Shown here: in pieces, positions 1-4,929 of the stretch
Position numbering within the stretch: the stretch's first letter is position 1
How the letters are laid out: each line of letters begins with the position of its first letter
Origin: Pseudomonadota bacterium
Lineage (GTDB): Bacteria > Pseudomonadota > Alphaproteobacteria > Rhizobiales > Rhizobiaceae
NCBI GenBank assembly: GCA_023416545.1
Contig: JAEZHO010000156.1
Coordinates: 1-8,123, forward strand
Direction: 5' to 3'
DNA: 8,123 bases
The notes under the pieces: model-generated
The model's input: the letters and a program-made list of their open reading frames with translations, nothing else
Database searches by the model: none
What the model was told of the DNA's origin: nothing
Position numbers and translations under genes: made by a program

Positions 1-74
1 GAGACCAGAAGCGCTTCCGTCCGCTTGGCGCTCTCGCCCAGATGCTGTTCGAAGTCAGAGGTCGATATCGTCAT
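1..74 (-). CDS. Partial CDS, probable polyprenyl (farnesyl/geranyl) diphosphate synthase N-terminus
   Basis: Reading the minus strand from an ATG at 74-72 gives an open frame that runs off the window edge. It begins MTISTSDFEQHLGESAKRTE and continues ALLV. This charged helical start, with a Phe-x-x-x-Leu near the front and an Arg-Thr-Glu-Ala-Leu-Leu stretch, resembles the first helix of IspA-type polyprenyl synthases in rhizobia. I also recall such a gene next to mtgA in that group. The catalytic Asp-rich motifs would lie outside the window, so the function cannot be confirmed here. The gene is divergent from mtgA, and the two starts share a 183-bp intergenic region. No strong ribosome-binding site is seen before the ATG, so an upstream alternative start is possible. 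That a gene starts here is moderately supported; the product name is tentative. Confidence 0.45.
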   Translation of the reverse strand, partial: MTISTSDFEQHLGESAKRTEALLV

Positions 75-166
75 CCCGGCTGTTTGGCACGGGTCGTGGG
101 CAACTTCAACGCCGCCGCTTGCTCGCCCGCAACTTTCGGACAATCCGCCTCGGTCAATCACTGGCC

Positions 167-181
167 TTTGGCAGCGCCAAA
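167..181. repeat. Hyphenated palindrome in the divergent mtgA upstream region
   Basis: TTTGGC-AGC-GCCAAA is a perfect 6-bp inverted repeat with a 3-bp spacer. It lies 77 bp before the chosen mtgA start and 92 bp before the divergent minus-strand gene. It could be a protein-binding dyad serving one or both genes. No clear sigma70 promoter could be placed beside it, apart from a weak minus-strand -35-like TTGACC at 157-152. The regulator is unknown. Confidence 0.3.
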
Positions 182-245
182 CGTTAAGAAGCGACTGACC
201 CGAGAGGCTAAATTGGACGTCAGGCCGGAGCAACAGGCAGGAGAG

Positions 246-260
246 GGAGGGGAAGGCTTG
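246..260 (+). promoter_or_regulatory. Ribosome-binding site and TTG start of mtgA
   Basis: A purine-rich Shine-Dalgarno sequence (GGAGGGG, 246-252) is spaced 5 nt from TTG 258-260. This fixes the mtgA start at a non-ATG codon and gives a normal-length protein. Confidence 0.65.
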
Positions 261-956
261 CATCGCAGCCGACGGATGCCGTTTGCCGGCCTCCTGCGCC
301 GAGTGATCCTCATTGCGCTGGTGGTACTGGCAGTCCCCTATCTGCTTATCCTGGCATATGCGCCCCCGGTCGTGCATCCCGTATCGACCCTCATGTTGTC
401 GGACCTGGTCACGCTGAAGGGCTATGATCGCCGGTGGGTCAGCCTCGATGACATTTCTCCCAACCTCGTCCGCTCGGTGATGATGTCGGAGGACGGGCAG
501 TTCTGTCGCCATGGCGGCATCGACTGGGGAGAGATGAAGGCGGTCGTGGAGGGGGCGCTCGATGGGGAGAGCACGCGGGGCGCGAGCACCATCCCCATGC
601 AGACCGTCAAGAACCTGTTCCTCTGGAACGGCCGCTCCTTCGTTCGCAAGGCGCTGGAGATGCCGCTGGCGATCGTCGCGGACTTCGTTTGGTCGAAGCG
701 GCGGATGATGGAAGTCTATCTCAACGTGGCGGAATGGGCCCCGGGCGTCTACGGAGCGGAGGCGGCCGCCCAGCATCATTTCGGTGTGCCCGCGAGCGAC
801 CTTACGCGGCGTCAGGCGGCGCTGCTGGCCGCGGCGCTTCCCAACCCCGCGACCCGCGTCGCCGGCAAGCCGGGCCCGGGCATGCGACGCATTGCCGGCG
901 TCGTCGAGCGACGGGCGCGAAATGCGGGCGAATACGCGACCTGCATCTATCAGTAG
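258..956 (+). CDS. mtgA: Monofunctional biosynthetic peptidoglycan transglycosylase (GT51)
   Basis: Polymerises lipid II into glycan strands without a transpeptidase domain, acting on the periplasmic face of the inner membrane. From the TTG at 258 the protein has 232 residues, the usual MtgA size. A single hydrophobic membrane anchor spans about residues 16-34. The GT51 domain follows. Motif 1 is SEDGQFCRHGGIDW with likely catalytic Glu78. Motif 2 is GASTIPMQTVKNLFLW at 108-123. Motif 3 is RKALEMPLA with second Glu134, followed by SKRRMMEVYLNVAEWAPGVY. Start choice: GGAGGGG at 246-252 lies 5 nt before the TTG, whereas the in-frame ATG at 276 has no such site and the upstream ATG at 42 would add 72 residues of unlikely sequence. 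The gene stands alone, divergent from a probable isoprenoid synthase, which would fit lipid-carrier supply. Family assignment is firm; the start is likely. Confidence 0.93.
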   Translation: MHRSRRMPFAGLLRRVILIALVVLAVPYLLILAYAPPVVHPVSTLMLSDLVTLKGYDRRWVSLDDISPNLVRSVMMSEDGQFCRHGGIDWGEMKAVVEGALDGESTRGASTIPMQTVKNLFLWNGRSFVRKALEMPLAIVADFVWSKRRMMEVYLNVAEWAPGVYGAEAAAQHHFGVPASDLTRRQAALLAAALPNPATRVAGKPGPGMRRIAGVVERRARNAGEYATCIYQ

Positions 957-958
957 GA

Positions 959-981
959 CCCGGCGGAAATTTTGCGCCGGG
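959..981 (+). other. Hairpin immediately after the mtgA stop
   Basis: CCCGGCG (959-965) pairs perfectly with CGCCGGG (975-981) around a 9-nt AT-rich loop. It starts 3 nt after the mtgA stop. No T-run follows, so it is not a canonical intrinsic terminator. It may protect the 3' end of the mtgA transcript or act as a weak terminator. Confidence 0.4.
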
Positions 982-984
982 GAC

Positions 985-1013
985 TGGTCAAGGGGGTGAT
1001 CAGCATGTATAAG
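985..1013 (+). promoter_or_regulatory. Candidate sigma70-type promoter for rpmF
   Basis: TGGTCA (985-990) and TATAAG (1008-1013) are separated by exactly 17 bp. They match 4/6 and 5/6 of the consensus hexamers. Transcription would begin near 1020, leaving a leader of about 80 nt before the rpmF ATG. It is the best promoter-like pair in the mtgA-rpmF gap, but it is unproven. Confidence 0.45.
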
Positions 1014-1100
1014 CCGGCCGAATTTCCGAGATTAAAGGATGTCCAGTTCGGCTAAAGTTCCGGCCGGGGATCATGCCTTGCACGAAGTGGAGTAACGAGA

Positions 1101-1286
1101 ATGGCTGTACCTAAGAGAAAAACAAGCCCTTCGAAACGCGGTATGCGCCGTTCGGCCGACGCGCTGAAGGCACCGACCTATGTCGAGGACAAGAACTCCG
1201 GCGAACTTCGCCGTCCGCATCACATCGACCTGAAGACAGGCATGTATCGCGGTCGCCAGGTGCTGACGCCGAAGGAAAGCGCATAA
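1101..1286 (+). CDS. rpmF: 50S ribosomal protein L32
   Basis: A small basic structural protein of the large ribosomal subunit, 61 residues. The start [20 protein letters not shown] is the diagnostic L32 N-terminus. The body includes [16 protein letters not shown]. There are no cysteines, so this is the zinc-independent (C-minus) form seen in alphaproteobacteria rather than the four-Cys zinc-ribbon type. The ATG at 1101 has TGGAG at 1088-1092 with 8-nt spacing. In many bacteria rpmF is linked to fatty-acid genes (plsX, fabH). Here it stands between mtgA and phaR, as I recall from rhizobial genomes. It appears to be monocistronic, with its own promoter upstream and a strong terminator 26 nt downstream. 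Identification is secure. Confidence 0.97.
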
Positions 1287-1312
1287 GCGCTTCTTGCGGA
1301 TCCCAAGAAAAC

Positions 1313-1336
1313 AGGCCGGGCAACCGGCCTTTTTTT
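1313..1336 (+). terminator. Bidirectional intrinsic terminator between rpmF and phaR
   Basis: AGGCCGG (1313-1319), GCAA tetraloop (1320-1323) and CCGGCCT (1324-1330) form a perfect 7-bp stem followed by seven Ts (1330-1336). On the other strand the same stem is followed by GTTTTCTTG, so it can also end phaR transcripts arriving from the right. The two genes converge on it, with rpmF ending at 1286 and phaR at 1370. The loop is of the stable GNRA class. Confidence 0.9.
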
Positions 1337-1369
1337 GTGCCAGCTTAGCCGAGCGCCAGGCGCCCGCCG

Positions 1370-1945
1370 CTACAGCTTGTCCAGCCTGTTCTGAAGGTTG
1401 CGGAGCTGTTCCTTCAGTTCCTCGATATCCTTGGATTCCGATTTCTTGGGGGCGCCCCCCGCAGCCTCGGCGCCGAATGGCGAGAACATCTGCATTGCCT
1501 GGCGGAACATATCCGTATTGCGCCGGACCTGTTCTTCCATCAACTGCATCGGGGCCTGCAGGTTCTTCGTAAGAGGGCTCTCGCCGAAGGCCCGCGTCAT
1601 CTGTTCGCGCATCTGTGCCTGCTGGTCGGTGAAGGCCTGCATCGAATGCTCGAGGAAGGTCGGCACGACCATCTGCATCTGGTCTCCGTAATATGAGATC
1701 AGCTGGCGCAGGAAGGAGATCGGCAGGAGCGTGTTCCCCGTCTTGGATTCCTGCTCGAAGATGATCTGCGTCAGGACCGAGTGGGTGATGTCCTCCCCCG
1801 TCTTGGCGTCCTGAACGAGGAATTCCTCGCCTTTCTTGACCATCTTCGCGAGGTCTTCCAGCGTTACGTAGGTGCTGGTGCCGGTGTTGTAGAGACGTCG
1901 GTTGGCGTATTTCTTGATGACGGTCTCGCCTTCGGTCTTGGCCAT
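1370..1945 (-). CDS. phaR: PHB-responsive transcriptional repressor PhaR (AniA)
   Basis: A cytoplasmic DNA-binding regulator of polyhydroxybutyrate metabolism. In the known family it represses phasin and its own gene and is released when it binds nascent PHB. In Sinorhizobium meliloti the orthologue is called AniA and affects carbon flux and exopolysaccharide. From ATG 1945 it has 191 residues. The PHB/PHA DNA-binding domain covers about 9-68 and contains the hallmark KKYANRRLYNT (11-21). The PHB-accumulation domain follows (about 72-110). A Gln/Met-rich amphipathic stretch and a C-terminal leucine-heptad helix (DIEELKEQLRNLQNRLDKL, 173-191), probably for oligomerisation, come last. The start is set by GAGGAGAGGAAG just upstream and by the typical MAKTEGETVIKKY N-terminus; a 22-residue upstream extension is rejected. 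The gene is divergent from phaA and convergent with rpmF. Two dyads in the shared upstream region suggest autoregulation. Confidence 0.94.
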   Translation of the reverse strand: MAKTEGETVIKKYANRRLYNTGTSTYVTLEDLAKMVKKGEEFLVQDAKTGEDITHSVLTQIIFEQESKTGNTLLPISFLRQLISYYGDQMQMVVPTFLEHSMQAFTDQQAQMREQMTRAFGESPLTKNLQAPMQLMEEQVRRNTDMFRQAMQMFSPFGAEAAGGAPKKSESKDIEELKEQLRNLQNRLDKL

Positions 1946-1999
1946 TCTTCCTCTCCTCGCTCCGCGCAGGCTCCCGCATGAAGAGCTGTCCCGTTTCAA

Positions 2000-2028
2000 A
2001 TGTAAGCCCAAACGAAGCAGCCTGACAA
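2000..2028 (-). promoter_or_regulatory. Probable sigma70-type promoter of phaR
   Basis: On the minus strand TTGTCA (2028-2023) and TTACAT (2005-2000) are exactly 17 bp apart. They match 5/6 and 4/6 of the consensus hexamers. Transcription would start near 1993, about 48 nt before the phaR ATG. The upstream edge lies 9 bp from the first TGC-N3-GCA dyad, so a repressor bound there could contact polymerase at this promoter. Confidence 0.5.
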
Positions 2029-2037
2029 TTTGTTTTT

Positions 2038-2048
2038 GTGCGCCGCAC
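2038..2048. promoter_or_regulatory. Candidate PhaR operator 1 (GTGCG-C-CGCAC)
   Basis: A perfect 5-bp inverted repeat around one base, containing TGC-GCC-GCA. Published PhaR sites are TGC/GCA dyads: CTGC-N3/4-GCAG in Paracoccus, and TGCRNYGCA-type in Bradyrhizobium as I recall. This site fits the TGCRNYGCA core. It lies between phaR and phaA, 90 bp from the phaR start and 134 bp from the phaA start. Confidence 0.55.
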
Positions 2049-2057
2049 GGACAGCAA

Positions 2058-2070
2058 TTTGCTGCGCAAA
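2058..2070. promoter_or_regulatory. Candidate PhaR operator 2 (TTTGC-TGC-GCAAA)
   Basis: A perfect 5-bp inverted repeat with a 3-bp spacer, again TGC-N3-GCA. Its centre (2064) is 21 bp from the centre of operator 1 (2043), two helical turns, so both dyads face the same side of the DNA. It overlaps a second palindrome, CAGCAA-T-TTGCTG (2052-2064), which is an alternative or additional half-site arrangement. Confidence 0.5.
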
Positions 2071-2182
2071 AAGAAGCTCCATTCTCCTTCTTTCCTTTCG
2101 GGAAAGGCTCATTCAGAGCTGTTTGACTTCACAGGGAAGCTTTGCCACTGTCTCGACAAAACAGAACGACGAGGAGACGTCC

Positions 2183-3364
2183 GTGACTAGCCATTCCATC
2201 GTAATTGCGTCGGCCGCCCGAACCGCCGTCGGATCCTTCAACGGCGCTTTCGCCAACGTGCCGGCGCATGAACTGGGCGCTGCGGCGATCGCCGGCGCGC
2301 TCGGTCGCGCCGGGGTCGAGGCCGCGGAAGTGGACGAAGTGATCCTTGGCCAGGTCCTGCCGGCGGGCGAGGGGCAGAACCCGGCACGTCAGGCTGCGAT
2401 CAAGGCCGGCGTTCCCGAGGAAGCCACCGCCTGGGGCGTCAACCAGCTTTGTGGTTCTGGTCTTCGCGCGGTAGCGCTTGGCATGCAGCAGATCGCTCTC
2501 GGCGATGCCCGGATCGTCGTCGCCGGTGGCCAGGAATCGATGTCCATGGCCCCCCACTGCACTCACCTGCGCAATGGCGTCAAGATGGGCGACATGAAGA
2601 TGATCGATACGATGATCAAGGACGGGCTGACGGACGCCTTCTATGGTTACCACATGGGCATCACGGCCGAAAACGTGGCCCGCCAGTGGCAGCTGTCCCG
2701 CGATGAGCAGGACCAGTTCGCCGTGCAGTCGCAGAACAAGGCGGAAGCCGCCCAGGCCGCAGGACGGTTCAAGGACGAGATCGTCCCGTTCGTCGTGAAG
2801 GGCCGCAAGGGCGATGTCACTGTCGATGCCGACGAGTATATCCGCGCCGGGACCACCTTCGACAACATGGCGAAGCTTCGGCCGGCCTTCGACAAGGATG
2901 GCACCGTGACCGCGGGCAACGCGTCCGGCATCAACGATGGCGCCGCCGCGGCTGTCCTGATGACCGAGGGAGAGGCGGGTCGGCGGGGTATCCAGCCGCT
3001 CGTGCGGATCGTTTCCTGGGCGACAGCCGGGGTGGATCCTCAGATCATGGGAACTGGGCCCATTCCGGCGTCGAGGAAGGCGCTGGAAAAGGCAGGGTGG
3101 AAGGCCCAGGACCTGGATCTGGTGGAGGCGAACGAGGCGTTCGCCGCCCAGGCCTGCGCCGTCAACAAGGAACTCGGCTGGGATACGGCTATCGTCAACG
3201 TCAATGGCGGGGCGATCGCCATCGGTCATCCGATCGGCGCCTCGGGTGCCCGTATCCTCAACACACTGGTCTTCGAGATGAAGCGGCGCGGCGCGCGCAA
3301 GGGCCTCGCAACGCTCTGCATCGGCGGTGGCATGGGGGTTGCCATGTGCCTTGAGGCGATGTGA
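2183..3364 (+). CDS. phaA: Acetyl-CoA acetyltransferase (biosynthetic thiolase, PHB pathway)
   Basis: Condenses two acetyl-CoA to acetoacetyl-CoA and CoA, the first step of polyhydroxybutyrate synthesis, in the cytoplasm. From the GTG at 2183 it has 393 residues, the standard length of the family. The nucleophile Cys90 sits in NQLCGSGLRAVALG. His349 is in GGAIAIGHPIGASGARI and Cys379 in LCIGGGMGVAM. These match the Cys89/His348/Cys378 triad of the Zoogloea enzyme, shifted by one. NEAFAAQA is also present. The start is GTG because GAGGAG at 2171-2176 lies 6 nt upstream and MTSHSIVIASAARTAVGSF is the normal N-terminus; an open frame extends back to 2030 but crosses the operator region. It is the first gene of a phaA-phaB operon and divergent from phaR, which probably controls it. 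The PHB synthase gene phaC is not in the window. Confidence 0.97.
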   Translation: MTSHSIVIASAARTAVGSFNGAFANVPAHELGAAAIAGALGRAGVEAAEVDEVILGQVLPAGEGQNPARQAAIKAGVPEEATAWGVNQLCGSGLRAVALGMQQIALGDARIVVAGGQESMSMAPHCTHLRNGVKMGDMKMIDTMIKDGLTDAFYGYHMGITAENVARQWQLSRDEQDQFAVQSQNKAEAAQAAGRFKDEIVPFVVKGRKGDVTVDADEYIRAGTTFDNMAKLRPAFDKDGTVTAGNASGINDGAAAAVLMTEGEAGRRGIQPLVRIVSWATAGVDPQIMGTGPIPASRKALEKAGWKAQDLDLVEANEAFAAQACAVNKELGWDTAIVNVNGGAIAIGHPIGASGARILNTLVFEMKRRGARKGLATLCIGGGMGVAMCLEAM

Positions 3365-3370
3365 CGAGCG

Positions 3371-3399
3371 ACGGCCGCTGCAGCGGGTGCGGCAGCCGT
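3371..3399 (+). other. Stem-loop in the phaA-phaB intercistronic gap
   Basis: An 11-position stem (3371-3381 with 3389-3399) has one C-A mismatch and one T-G wobble around a 7-nt loop. No T-run follows, so transcription probably continues into phaB. It could slow 3' decay of phaA mRNA or set the phaA:phaB expression ratio. A nearby 10-bp palindrome, GGCCCGGGCC (3413-3422), adds further structure. Confidence 0.4.
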
Positions 3400-3461
3400 T
3401 CTGATCGGGTCCGGCCCGGGCCCGCGATGGCCGATTGAAGGTGCAAGGGAGGAGAGCGGTG

Positions 3462-4187
3462 ATGAGCAGGGTTGCATTGGTCACGGGGGGCACGCGCGGA
3501 ATAGGCGCGGCCATCTCTATCGCACTAGGGGCTGCCGGATTTCGCGTCGCCGCAAGTTTTGCGGGAAACGAGGAAAAGGCGAAGGCCTTCGGTGAAGAGA
3601 CCGGCATTCCGGTCTTCCGGTGGGACGTCTCCAACTACCGGGAATGCGCCGATGGCGTCGCCCGCGTGGAGGAGGAGATCGGGCCTGTGGACGTGCTCGT
3701 GAACAATGCCGGGATTACCCGCGACGGCATGTTTCACAAGATGACGCCCGAGCAATGGAACGAGGTCATCGCCACGAACCTTACGGGCCTGTTCAACATG
3801 ACGCACCAGGTCTGGGGCGGGATGCGGGACCGCAGCTTCGGTCGCGTCATCAACATCTCGTCCATCAATGGCCAGAAGGGCCAGATGGGCCAGGTCAACT
3901 ATTCCGCCGCCAAGGCGGGCGACCTGGGGTTTACCAAGGCGCTCGCCCAGGAGGGAGCGCCCAAGAACATCACCGTGAATGCCATCTGCCCAGGCTATAT
4001 CGGCACGGACATGGTCAAGGCCGTGCCGGAAAAGGTCCTCAACGAGCGAATTATTCCGCAGATCCCCGTGGGTCGGCTGGGAGAGCCGGAAGAGGTCGCC
4101 CGATGCGTCGTCTTTCTCGCGTCGGACAATGCCGGCTTCATCACCGGCTCGACCATTACCGTGAACGGCGGGCAGCATTTCGCCTGA
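3462..4187 (+). CDS. phaB: Acetoacetyl-CoA reductase (SDR family, PHB pathway)
   Basis: Reduces acetoacetyl-CoA to (R)-3-hydroxybutyryl-CoA, normally with NADPH, giving the monomer for PHB synthase. The protein has 241 residues, typical of rhizobial PhaB. It is a classical short-chain dehydrogenase. The nucleotide-binding TGGTRGIG is at 8-15 and NNAG at 81-84. The catalytic residues are Ser134 (NISSINGQKGQ), Tyr147 and Lys151 (YSAAK). CPGYIGTDM follows the active site, and the C-terminus is ITGSTITVNGGQHFA. The ATG at 3462 has AAGGGAGGAG at 3445-3454 with 7-nt spacing. An upstream in-frame TTG at 3435 and GTG at 3459 are less likely. It lies 97 nt after phaA on the same strand without an intervening terminator, so the two are probably cotranscribed. 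A strong terminator follows. A FabG-type role is possible in principle, but the context favours PHB. Confidence 0.95.
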   Translation: MSRVALVTGGTRGIGAAISIALGAAGFRVAASFAGNEEKAKAFGEETGIPVFRWDVSNYRECADGVARVEEEIGPVDVLVNNAGITRDGMFHKMTPEQWNEVIATNLTGLFNMTHQVWGGMRDRSFGRVINISSINGQKGQMGQVNYSAAKAGDLGFTKALAQEGAPKNITVNAICPGYIGTDMVKAVPEKVLNERIIPQIPVGRLGEPEEVARCVVFLASDNAGFITGSTITVNGGQHFA

Positions 4188-4202
4188 CAGACGGGACAAG
4201 GA

Positions 4203-4237
4203 AAACGGCGCCGTGGGAGACGGCGCCGTTTCTTGTT
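4203..4237 (+). terminator. Strong terminator at the end of phaAB, probably bidirectional
   Basis: AAACGGCGCCGT (4203-4214) and ACGGCGCCGTTT (4220-4231) form a perfect 12-bp stem around a GGGAG loop, followed by CTTGTT. It starts 16 nt after the phaB stop. On the minus strand the stem is followed by TCCTTG after its own T-run, so it can also end the convergent lipoprotein transcript, whose gene stops at 4253. Confidence 0.88.
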
Positions 4238-4252
4238 GACTGAGGGTGACGA

Positions 4253-4507
4253 TTAGCGGCAGCGCGCTTCGTAGGTCCGGCCATAACGGTCGCGATAGAC
4301 GCAATAGCCTTGGCGGTCCTGAGAGGCGCCGACGAGCGCGCCAACGGCACCGCCCGCAACTGCGCCGATAGCCGCGCCACCCCAGCTGTTCGTAGCAACG
4401 CCGCCGATGACGGCGCCGGTGCCGGCGCCGATGGCCGTGCCACGCTCCGTGGAGGTGCAGGATGCGAGGGAGCCGATGAGGGCAGCCGCGAGCAAGATCT
4501 TCTTCAT
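4253..4507 (-). CDS. Small glycine-zipper lipoprotein
   Basis: An 84-residue predicted lipoprotein, probably anchored to the outer or inner membrane. The signal peptide MKKILLAAALIGSLASC ends in a lipobox Leu-Ala-Ser-Cys, with Cys17 as the acylation site. Residues 23-60 form a glycine zipper with Gly/Ala spacing (GTAIGAGTGAVIGG, then GGAAIGAVAGGAVGALVG), as in 17-kDa surface antigen and YMGG-like families. The C-terminus YCVYRDRYGRTYEARCR has Cys69 and Cys83, which could form a periplasmic disulfide. The ATG has GGAAGGA upstream with good spacing. It lies 31 nt behind the DUF3309-like gene on the same strand and has no promoter that I can recognise in the gap, so it is probably cotranscribed from the stress promoter. 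The exact function is unknown; an envelope-stability role is an inference. Confidence 0.8.
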   Translation of the reverse strand: MKKILLAAALIGSLASCTSTERGTAIGAGTGAVIGGVATNSWGGAAIGAVAGGAVGALVGASQDRQGYCVYRDRYGRTYEARCR

Positions 4508-4538
4508 GGTTGTTCCTTCCCGATTTAACGACGCGTTA

Positions 4539-4694
4539 CTAGATCCTGCCCATAAGCAGGAGGATGATGACGATGACCAGGATGAGCCCTAGACCTCCTG
4601 ATGGCCCATAGCCCCAGCCGCGGCTGTAACCCCAATTCGGCAGCGCGCCGATCAGAAGCAGTATCAGGATTACGAGCAACACCGTACCGAGCAT
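4539..4694 (-). CDS. 51-aa DUF3309-like hydrophobic small protein
   Basis: A 51-residue gene read from ATG 4694 to TAG 4539. The sequence starts MLGTVLLVILILLLIGALP, has a Gly/Trp/Tyr-rich middle NWGYSRGWGYGPSGG, and ends LGLILVIVIILLLMGRI. This two-hydrophobic-segment layout (about 2-18 and 35-48) with a WGYGPSGG hinge matches the DUF3309 family of small proteins, common in Hyphomicrobiales; that assignment is from memory. GGAG at 4704-4701 precedes the start by 6 nt. A near-perfect EcfG-type promoter lies about 37 bp upstream. The glycine-zipper lipoprotein gene follows after 31 nt. Molecular function is unknown; a membrane-embedded hairpin made under general stress is the likely picture. 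Confidence 0.82.
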   Translation of the reverse strand: MLGTVLLVILILLLIGALPNWGYSRGWGYGPSGGLGLILVIVIILLLMGRI

Positions 4695-4724
4695 GCTATT
4701 CTCCGATCCAAAGTTCAGGATGCG

Positions 4725-4755
4725 GGAACAAACGCATCTTCTACTGTTTTGTTCC
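4725..4755. repeat. Inverted repeat spanning the EcfG promoter
   Basis: GGAACAAA (4725-4732) and TTTGTTCC (4748-4755) are perfect 8-bp arms separated by 15 bp. One arm supplies the -35 element of the minus-strand EcfG promoter and the other overlaps its -10. On the plus strand the mirrored GGAAC has only TGTT/GTTT at suitable spacing, so a second promoter towards the helicase is doubtful. Confidence 0.5.
4731..4755 (-). promoter_or_regulatory. EcfG (general stress sigma factor) promoter for the small-protein unit
   Basis: On the minus strand GGAAC (4755-4751) is followed after exactly 16 nt by CGTT (4734-4731). This is the known consensus of alphaproteobacterial EcfG/RpoE2 promoters, GGAAC-N16/17-CGTT. 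The start would fall near 4724, leaving a leader of about 30 nt before the DUF3309-like ATG. It places that gene, and probably the lipoprotein behind it, in the PhyR-NepR-EcfG general stress regulon. Confidence 0.75.
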
Positions 4756-4912
4756 GCCGCATCAATGCCCGGAGTGCGGAATGTTCCAGCGACCTTCCCC
4801 GGATCAGACCGCGCGTCGATAACGGGGGCCGGTCAGCCGCCCATCGTGACCTTGCTGGTCCCCTCGCGGGTCATCCGGTAAAAAAGCGGGACAGGCTTGC
4901 GGCTCTCTTGCC

Positions 4913-4929
4913 AGGAGGGGCCGCGATTG
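4913..4929 (+). promoter_or_regulatory. Ribosome-binding site and TTG start of the helicase
   Basis: AGGAGGGG (4913-4920) lies 6 nt before an in-frame TTG at 4927. It is the only strong Shine-Dalgarno sequence near the gene start. The first in-frame ATG (4999) has none and would remove 24 residues. No clear promoter was found in 4756-4912. Confidence 0.55.

Noticed and set aside
42..257. Upstream extension of mtgA to an ATG at 42
   Set aside because: It would overlap the divergent gene start, add 72 residues with no family resemblance, and lacks the strong ribosome-binding site found at TTG 258.
1071..2069. 332-codon minus-strand frame overlapping rpmF and phaR
   Set aside because: A different frame from phaR, without a domain, and covering a known terminator.
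2123..2151. TTGACT-N17-CACTGT as the phaA promoter
   Set aside because: The -35 is good but the -10 matches only two of six bases, so I do not list it as a feature. It remains the most plausible location if phaA has a sigma70 promoter downstream of the dyads.
2030..2182. Upstream extension of phaA
   Set aside because: The added residues cover the operator and phaR promoter region and do not resemble a thiolase N-terminus. GTG 2183 has an ideal ribosome-binding site and yields the family length.
2129..3634. 501-codon open frame antisense to phaA
   Set aside because: It lies wholly across a certain thiolase gene and its regulatory region, reads as Arg/His/Pro/Gly-rich composition typical of antisense frames in high-GC DNA, and has no recognisable domain.
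4725..4749. Plus-strand EcfG promoter towards the helicase
   Set aside because: GGAAC is present, but no CGTT occurs at 16-17 nt; only TGTT at 15 or GTTT at 16.
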